Shown here: piece after piece, positions 7,364 to 11,103 of the stretch | How positions within the stretch are numbered: the stretch's first letter is position 1 | How the letters are laid out: the number at the start of each line of letters is the position of its first letter | Assembly: GCA_946886975.1 (NCBI GenBank) | Contig: CAMPJV010000061.1 | Location: 1 to 11,103, forward strand | DNA: 11,103 nt | Direction of reading: 5' to 3' | Source of the DNA: an uncultured Taibaiella sp. | GTDB taxonomy: Bacteria; Bacteroidota; Bacteroidia; Chitinophagales; Chitinophagaceae | Notes under the pieces: model-generated | What the model was told of the DNA's origin: nothing | What the model saw: only the letters and a program-made list of their open reading frames with translations | The model's database searches: none | Made by a program: the position numbers and the translations under genes

Positions 7364-7573
7364 CTTCAGCTCACGCTGTGAGACAGAGCTTAAAGAGTGC
7401 AGCCGGTTGCGCTATGCTTTTAAGACAGGTGGAACGCCAGTGCGTAACCATAATAATAATCTGTTGAATATCGTCTATTTATGCAGGTGAAAAATATATC
7501 TCTCAACCAGGTTTATCTGTCCGTCAGTATTGAGGAAATTGTTACCTTGGAACGTTTTTAAAACATTCTATTA
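7364..7573. other. Gene-free spacer before the dehydrogenase gene
   Basis: No coding frame of substance beyond the overrun of a shadow frame, and no strong terminator. A short inverted repeat CTCAC-GCT-GTGAG lies just after the membrane-protein stop. TACCTTGG at 7543-7550 is a one-mismatch -7 box 23 bp before the ATG at 7574 and may belong to the dehydrogenase promoter, but no -33 TTTG is seen at the right distance. Confidence 0.4.
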
Positions 7574-8557
7574 ATGGTAAATACGCAGGAAAGTCCGGTT
7601 AAGATTGAACACACCGGCATGAACGAAAATACACGCAATATGTTACAGCAAATCAAGACCGTTACCGTCATTGGCTCAGGTACGATGGGCAATGGGATCT
7701 GCCATGTTTTTGCTCAAAGTGGCTTTAAGGTGCACATGATGGATATTAACCAGGCTGCACTGGACAAAGGGCTTGCTACGATCGGCAAGAACATGGACCG
7801 CCAGGTTACTAAAGGCAGTATGACGGACGAGCAAAAGCAAAAGGCTGTTGGTCTCATCACAACGTTTACGGACATGGGTGATGCTGTAAAGAGTGCAGAT
7901 CTGATAGTCGAAGCCGCAACCGAGAATATCGACCTTAAGATAAAAATATTTCAACAGCTGGATCAGCTTAGCCCTGAGCACACTATTCTGGCGACAAACA
8001 CATCTTCTATATCCATAACACGCATAGGATCTCACACAAAGCGTCCGGGGAAGGTGATCGGAATGCACTTTATGAATCCGGTGCCTGTTATGAAACTCGT
8101 AGAGATCATCAATGGCTATGCAACTGATGTGAGTGTGACGAACACAGTTCATGAGCTGTCTCAGTTCCTCGGAAAAGTTCCATGTATCGTAAATGATTAT
8201 CCTGGCTTTATCTCTAACAGGATACTGATGCCAATGATCAATGAAGCTGTCCTTGCTTTGCAGGAGGGTGTTGCCGGGGTGGAAGAAATAGATACGATCA
8301 TGAAGCTGGGTATGGCGCATCCAATGGGACCATTGCAGCTTGCTGACTTTATCGGACTTGACACCTGCTACAGCATTATGAATGTGCTCCATATGGGCTT
8401 CGGCAATCAAAAGTATGCGCCTGCAACTTTGCTGGCTAATATGGTTCAGGCTGGCTTTCTAGGAGTAAAGTCCGGCGAAGGTTTCTATAAGTACGCTGCA
8501 GGAAGTAAGGATTTGACGGTTAGCAGCCGCTTTTTGAACAAAAGCTGGAAGTTGTAA
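7574..8557 (+). CDS. hbd: 3-hydroxybutyryl-CoA dehydrogenase
   Basis: Interconverts 3-hydroxybutyryl-CoA and acetoacetyl-CoA with NAD(P)(H), in short-chain fatty-acid or polyhydroxybutyrate-related metabolism, in the cytoplasm. The N-terminal 3HCDH domain (about 29-205) has the loop VIGSGTMGNGICHVFAQSG at 32-50. The catalytic residues correspond to those of the human enzyme: S144 in TNTSSIS, H165 in HFMNPVPVM, E177 in LVEII and N215 in PGFISNR, with matching spacings. The C-terminal domain (about 207-303) has GMAHPMGPLQLADFIGLD and ends with the usual GFYKY. The frame gives 327 residues, against the family's usual 280-300. The extra 22-28 N-terminal residues are polar, and ATGs at 7619 and 7640 (305 residues) are alternative starts, 7640 fitting homologues best. 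No thiolase or acyl-CoA dehydrogenase gene is nearby. A strong terminator follows. Confidence 0.93.
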   Translation: MVNTQESPVKIEHTGMNENTRNMLQQIKTVTVIGSGTMGNGICHVFAQSGFKVHMMDINQAALDKGLATIGKNMDRQVTKGSMTDEQKQKAVGLITTFTDMGDAVKSADLIVEAATENIDLKIKIFQQLDQLSPEHTILATNTSSISITRIGSHTKRPGKVIGMHFMNPVPVMKLVEIINGYATDVSVTNTVHELSQFLGKVPCIVNDYPGFISNRILMPMINEAVLALQEGVAGVEEIDTIMKLGMAHPMGPLQLADFIGLDTCYSIMNVLHMGFGNQKYAPATLLANMVQAGFLGVKSGEGFYKYAAGSKDLTVSSRFLNKSWKL

Positions 8558-8576
8558 GAATTATCCTGATGATTTT

Positions 8577-8607
8577 AGAAGCGCCACCCAAACGTGGCGC
8601 TTTTTTT
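8577..8607. terminator. Bidirectional terminator between convergent genes
   Basis: GCGCCAC (8581-8587) and GTGGCGC (8594-8600) form a perfect 7-bp GC-rich stem around a 6-nt loop. The flanking AA/TT pairs extend the stem, and seven T follow at 8601-8607. This is a textbook intrinsic terminator for the dehydrogenase gene. The T-run overlaps the stop codon of the leftward DinB-like gene, and the same stem can end that transcript, although the leftward U-tract is poorer (TTCTAAAAT). Confidence 0.85.
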
Positions 8608-9106
8608 ATTCAGCATTCTGCACTGTAGATCCCGTAACATTCGAAGGGTCTTTCAGGAATTTTGATTTGGGCAGAACTGCCTTTAAGTGATGCTCAAGAT
8701 GCTCTGCGTAATTAACGACAATGAGCTCAAGTGTAGATAGTTCCTTGTCGTCTATAGAGATTACGTGGGTCAATTGCTCATCAGATATTCTGCTTACGAC
8801 GTTAGCTAGATGGAGATTATAGCTTTCCAGGAGTTGAAGAAGTAATAGCCAGGGCTGCGTGTTATATTCCTGAACTAAAACCCACACATCCTGATCGTAT
8901 CCCGCAAGTCGAACCTCCCTTGCATTCATCGTTCTTACGAACTTCTGATGATTGTTGCACGCGGAGTCTATGAGGTGTCCGATGACCTCTTTCTTGCTCC
9001 ACTTCCCTGGTACAGGTGTTATTGAGGCTTCTTCTTCTGATATATTAACTAGCAGCGGAATAGCTTTACCAATTATTTCTGTCAAATGTTGTGCTACCTG
9101 CTTCAT
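8606..9106 (-). CDS. DinB-family protein (DinB_2/DUF664-like)
   Basis: A 166-residue, predicted cytoplasmic four-helix-bundle protein. PVPGKWSKKEVIGHLIDSACNN (in 31-52) is the characteristic opening of a DinB subfamily widespread in Bacteroidota and carries the first metal-ligand His (H44). YAEHLEHHLKAVL at 133-145 supplies the other two as an HxxxH pair (H136 and H140). Length is normal for the subfamily. The reaction is unknown; relatives are annotated as putative metal-dependent hydrolases or stress proteins. It is clearly different from the DinB-like protein at 1090-1686, sharing only the fold signature. It is transcribed leftward, divergent from rdgB across an 85-bp spacer. On its strand TAACTTTA (9127-9120) is a one-mismatch -7 box with TTTG (9147-9144) 16 bp upstream. 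This would leave a very short leader. Confidence 0.88.
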   Translation of the reverse strand: MKQVAQHLTEIIGKAIPLLVNISEEEASITPVPGKWSKKEVIGHLIDSACNNHQKFVRTMNAREVRLAGYDQDVWVLVQEYNTQPWLLLLQLLESYNLHLANVVSRISDEQLTHVISIDDKELSTLELIVVNYAEHLEHHLKAVLPKSKFLKDPSNVTGSTVQNAE

Positions 9107-9119
9107 GCTGCGATATATA

Positions 9120-9147
9120 TAAAGTTAGAAGCATTTTTTCAGACAAA
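9120..9147 (-). promoter_or_regulatory. Possible leftward promoter of the DinB-like gene
   Basis: Read leftward, TTTG at 9147-9144 and TAACTTTA at 9127-9120 are spaced by 16 bp. They resemble the Bacteroidota TTTG / TAnnTTTG pair with one mismatch and a slightly short spacer. The start codon follows 13 bp later. Confidence 0.3.
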
Positions 9148-9163
9148 GATTGTATTAGTAAAT

Positions 9164-9171
9164 TAGCTTTG
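9164..9171 (+). promoter_or_regulatory. Bacteroidota-type -7 box for rdgB
   Basis: TAGCTTTG matches TAnnTTTG exactly and lies 20 bp before the rdgB ATG, which allows a leader of about 14 nt. The -33 element is unclear: a T-rich tract ending in TTC (9134-9140) is 23 bp upstream. The octamer is identical to the one ahead of the gene at 1090. Confidence 0.5.
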
Positions 9172-9191
9172 CAGGCACATTTTGAGCGGAT

Positions 9192-9779
9192 ATGGTTGAA
9201 TTAGTAGTAGCATCTAATAACAATGGAAAAATTGGCGAGATCAGATCACTAGTTCAGAACATAAGCTTATTGTCCCTCAAAGACATAGGCTTCACTGAGG
9301 AAATCGCAGAACCATTCCACACCTTTGAGGAGAACGCCCTTGCTAAGGCTGAAGCTATTTACAGCTTCGCCGGCAAGAATACCTTTGCCGATGACAGTGG
9401 CATTTGTGTGAAAGCCCTTGATCTGTCGCCTGGTGTTGATAGCGCCATTTTCGGAGGACTGCCCCGAAGCGACGATAAAAATAATGACCGGCTACTTCAT
9501 GAGTTGACCGGCAAAGAGGATCGTTCCGCTTTTTACAAGGCTGTCATTTGCCTTATATGGAAAGAACAGCCTTACTTCTTTGAGGGTATTTGTCACGGAC
9601 GAATAGCAGCCGCGCCGAGGGGAGATCTGGGCTTCGGATACGATCCCTTGTTTATCCCGGATGGATACACTGAGACCTTTGGCGAGTTGCCATTGACTGT
9701 GAAGAATGAATTGAGTCATCGAGGGAAGGCCTTAAGGAAAATGTTAGCGTTCCTGGACGAACAAATACCGGCGTCATGA
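9192..9779 (+). CDS. rdgB: Non-canonical purine NTP pyrophosphatase (RdgB/HAM1 family)
   Basis: Hydrolyses dITP, ITP and XTP to the monophosphates and pyrophosphate, keeping deaminated purines out of DNA and RNA; acts as a cytoplasmic homodimer with Mg2+. Motifs in order: the nucleotide-binding VVASNNNGKIGEI at 5-17, TFEENALAKA around 44-53, the metal/base site FADDSGICVKAL at about 65-76, GRIAAAPRGDLGFGYDPLF at about 136-154, and the base-recognition loop SHRGKAL at about 176-182. Length (195) is typical. The usual SARY after the APGV loop reads SAIF here, so an often conserved Arg is missing; related Bacteroidota proteins may vary here as well. The last four bases, ATGA, overlap the start of the next gene, so the two are translationally coupled. 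Confidence 0.95.
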   Translation: MVELVVASNNNGKIGEIRSLVQNISLLSLKDIGFTEEIAEPFHTFEENALAKAEAIYSFAGKNTFADDSGICVKALDLSPGVDSAIFGGLPRSDDKNNDRLLHELTGKEDRSAFYKAVICLIWKEQPYFFEGICHGRIAAAPRGDLGFGYDPLFIPDGYTETFGELPLTVKNELSHRGKALRKMLAFLDEQIPAS

Positions 9780-10783
9780 AGTTCTCTGTAGGGGATAAGA
9801 TTATCTTAAAGCAAACAGGAGAGGAGGGCGAGATAACGGACTATATCAATAAGGAGATGTGGGAAGTGGAGGTAAACAGAGTTCGTTTCCCGGTTTACCA
9901 GGATGATATAGATCATCCATACCTAAAATGGTTCACTGAAAAGAACGAGGAAAAAAAGAAAAAGAAGACTGTTCCTGAACAATTGCCCGTTGAAAACGTA
10001 AAGTCCCGGCCACAGCGATTGGCTAAGGGGATATACCTTTCATTCATGCCGGTTTATAAAGCTGCTGAAGCAGAAGACATTGTAGATCACCTCAAGATAT
10101 TTTTGATCAACGAGACGCCTTCTGCTATTCGTTTCAGCTACGAAGTGAAAGTATTGCATCAATCCGGCTTCGGGCATGAGGGTTCCCTGCATCCTTTTGG
10201 ACATCTGTATCTACACTCTATCGACTACACCGACATGAATGATCAGCCCCGTTTTCACTGGCGGCTTTCTGATGCCGATAGTCTCGGGTACAAGCCGGAA
10301 GAGGGAGTACTTAGGATAAAGCCTGCGAAGCTTTTTGTGCATATCAACGATCTTCTCGCCAGAAATGAAGCCACCTTTAGTTACTTGCTTGTTGAGGATT
10401 TCGTGCTTAAGCCGAAGGAGAAAAAGACGGAACTGAAAGATCCGGTAATTTTGCCGAAAGCTGTGAAGCCTGAGAAGATTAATAATTTCCAGGATTTGCC
10501 CAGGTATGAAGTTGACCTGCATATCGAACAGTTGGTTGACGTTTATAGAGGACTTTCTAATTCCGAGATAATGGACATTCAATTGAAGGCTCTTGAGCGA
10601 TATTTATACTTAGCGATTATACATAAGCAGGAGCGAATGATTATCATTCATGGGCTTGGAACCGGAGCTCTGAAGGATGCAGTGCATAGGCTGCTAAAGA
10701 CGATGCCAGAGGTGAAAAGATATTCCAATGAATGGCTTGGGAATTACGGTTTCGGTGCTACAGCGGTTGAATTCCAATATTAG
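9776..10783 (+). CDS. DUF2027 and Smr-domain protein
   Basis: A 335-residue protein of a Bacteroidota-specific architecture. Residues 1-50 form a small beta module (MKFSVGDKIILKQTGEEGEI, ending IDHPYLKWF), as in DUF2027 proteins. A lysine-rich linker (56-64) follows, then a beta-sandwich-like middle region at about 85-215. The C-terminal Smr domain (about 244-335) has DLHIEQL at 247-253, IIHGLGTGALKDAV at 290-303 and GFGATAVEF at 325-333. Smr domains, as in MutS2, bind or cut branched nucleic acid or mRNA on collided ribosomes. Here the usual LDLHG is VDLHI, while the HGxGTG core is intact, so nuclease activity cannot be assumed. The ATG overlaps the rdgB stop (ATGA). The lysine linker is encoded by A7-G-A5, which contains an in-frame A AAA AAG heptamer. 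A convergent thioredoxin gene follows 13 bp later. Confidence 0.9.
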   Translation: MKFSVGDKIILKQTGEEGEITDYINKEMWEVEVNRVRFPVYQDDIDHPYLKWFTEKNEEKKKKKTVPEQLPVENVKSRPQRLAKGIYLSFMPVYKAAEAEDIVDHLKIFLINETPSAIRFSYEVKVLHQSGFGHEGSLHPFGHLYLHSIDYTDMNDQPRFHWRLSDADSLGYKPEEGVLRIKPAKLFVHINDLLARNEATFSYLLVEDFVLKPKEKKTELKDPVILPKAVKPEKINNFQDLPRYEVDLHIEQLVDVYRGLSNSEIMDIQLKALERYLYLAIIHKQERMIIIHGLGTGALKDAVHRLLKTMPEVKRYSNEWLGNYGFGATAVEFQY

Positions 10784-10796
10784 CTGGTTGCCTGCT

Positions 10797-11099
10797 TCAG
10801 TTTAGATACTTCGTGATCACCTGCTGCAGTACGTTCTTTGCCACAACTCCGGACTGTCTCCACTTTAGTGCTCCTTTTTGGAAAACCATCAGGGTAGGTA
10901 CACCCTGCACTTCCAGCGCATTTGCCGCTTCCCTGTTCTTGTCAACGTCAATCTTTATAACCGTGATGGCGTCACCCATGGCTTCTTTGAGTTCCTTCAG
11001 GATAGGTTCCATCATTTTGCACGGTCCGCACCAGGTGGCATAGAAGTCCACCAGGACCGGCTTTCCCGACTGAATTACATCTTTGAACGTACTTGCCAT
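10797..11099 (-). CDS. trxA: Thioredoxin
   Basis: A 100-residue cytoplasmic thiol-disulfide oxidoreductase that reduces protein disulfides, with electrons normally from thioredoxin reductase. The active site WCGPC is at 23-27 (C24, C27), in the context VLVDFYATWCGPCKMMEPIL. The cis-Pro loop GVPTLMVF (66-73, P68) and the buried Asp18 of the strand before the active site are present. It ends with the expected amphipathic helix VLQQVITKYLN. There is no signal peptide or lipobox, so a cytoplasmic place is inferred. It is slightly shorter than E. coli TrxA at the N-terminus, as is common for Bacteroidota single-domain thioredoxins. Only four bases precede the ATG in the window, so the start and promoter cannot be judged fully. 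It faces the smr-type gene with a 13-bp gap and no hairpin terminator between them, so the two transcripts probably overlap. Confidence 0.95.
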   Translation of the reverse strand: MASTFKDVIQSGKPVLVDFYATWCGPCKMMEPILKELKEAMGDAITVIKIDVDKNREAANALEVQGVPTLMVFQKGALKWRQSGVVAKNVLQQVITKYLN

Positions 11100-11103
11100 G
11101 GCC

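Noticed and set aside
7287..7490. 67-codon plus-strand frame overlapping the end of the membrane-protein gene
   Set aside because: It overlaps another coding frame for a third of its length and its translation is low in recognisable structure; probably chance.
7676..8410. 244-codon open frame on the minus strand inside the dehydrogenase gene
   Set aside because: It lies fully opposite a gene with complete catalytic motifs, has an odd His/Cys/Arg-rich composition and no recognisable domain. It is explained as an antisense shadow.
1..11103. Search for a defence island, CRISPR array, mobile element or biosynthetic cluster
   Set aside because: No direct repeat array, transposase, integrase, toxin-antitoxin pair, polyketide or peptide synthetase module is visible; the genes are housekeeping or of general function.

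Overview
The window looks like ordinary chromosomal DNA of a Bacteroidota bacterium, probably of the Chitinophagaceae or a close relative. This rests on gene content: a short Crp-like regulator beside a DinB-fold protein, a PorT-type outer-membrane barrel, a DUF2027-Smr protein, and a roughly 100-residue thioredoxin. Mostly weak Shine-Dalgarno sequences and -7 boxes of the Bacteroidota TAnnTTTG type agree. Species cannot be named from sequence alone. There are no tRNA or rRNA genes, insertion sequences, CRISPR arrays or phage genes.

Layout. Positions 1-442 hold no convincing gene, only short open stretches and two small inverted repeats. One of these, a 15-bp palindrome at 369-383, lies just ahead of a Crp/Fnr-like regulator (443-1024). 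A DinB-superfamily gene (1090-1686) follows with its own promoter-like box. Next is a likely two-gene operon: a MaeB-type malic enzyme fused to a phosphotransacetylase-like domain (1770-4058), and 9 bp later a HI0933/BaiN-family flavoprotein (4068-5360). A PorT-family barrel protein (5572-6291) ends in a strong hairpin terminator. It is followed by an unrecognised three-helix membrane protein (6380-7363, possibly starting at 6441) and a 3-hydroxybutyryl-CoA dehydrogenase (7574-8557). A bidirectional terminator separates the dehydrogenase from a second, leftward DinB-like gene (8606-9106). That gene diverges from an rdgB-smr pair overlapping by ATGA (9192-10783), and a leftward thioredoxin gene converges on this pair (10797-11099).

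How the genes fit together. The malic enzyme (malate to pyruvate with NADPH) and the hydroxyacyl-CoA dehydrogenase (acetoacetyl-CoA/3-hydroxybutyryl-CoA) both belong to central carbon and acyl-CoA metabolism, but they are separate transcription units. RdgB cleans the nucleotide pool, and Smr proteins act on nucleic acids or translation, so their coupling may be functional. No multi-gene defence, secretion or biosynthetic system is visible. The most useful leads are the unknown membrane protein with a palindrome at its 5' end, the palindrome ahead of the Crp-like gene, and a dnaX-like A AAA AAG heptamer in frame inside the smr-type gene.
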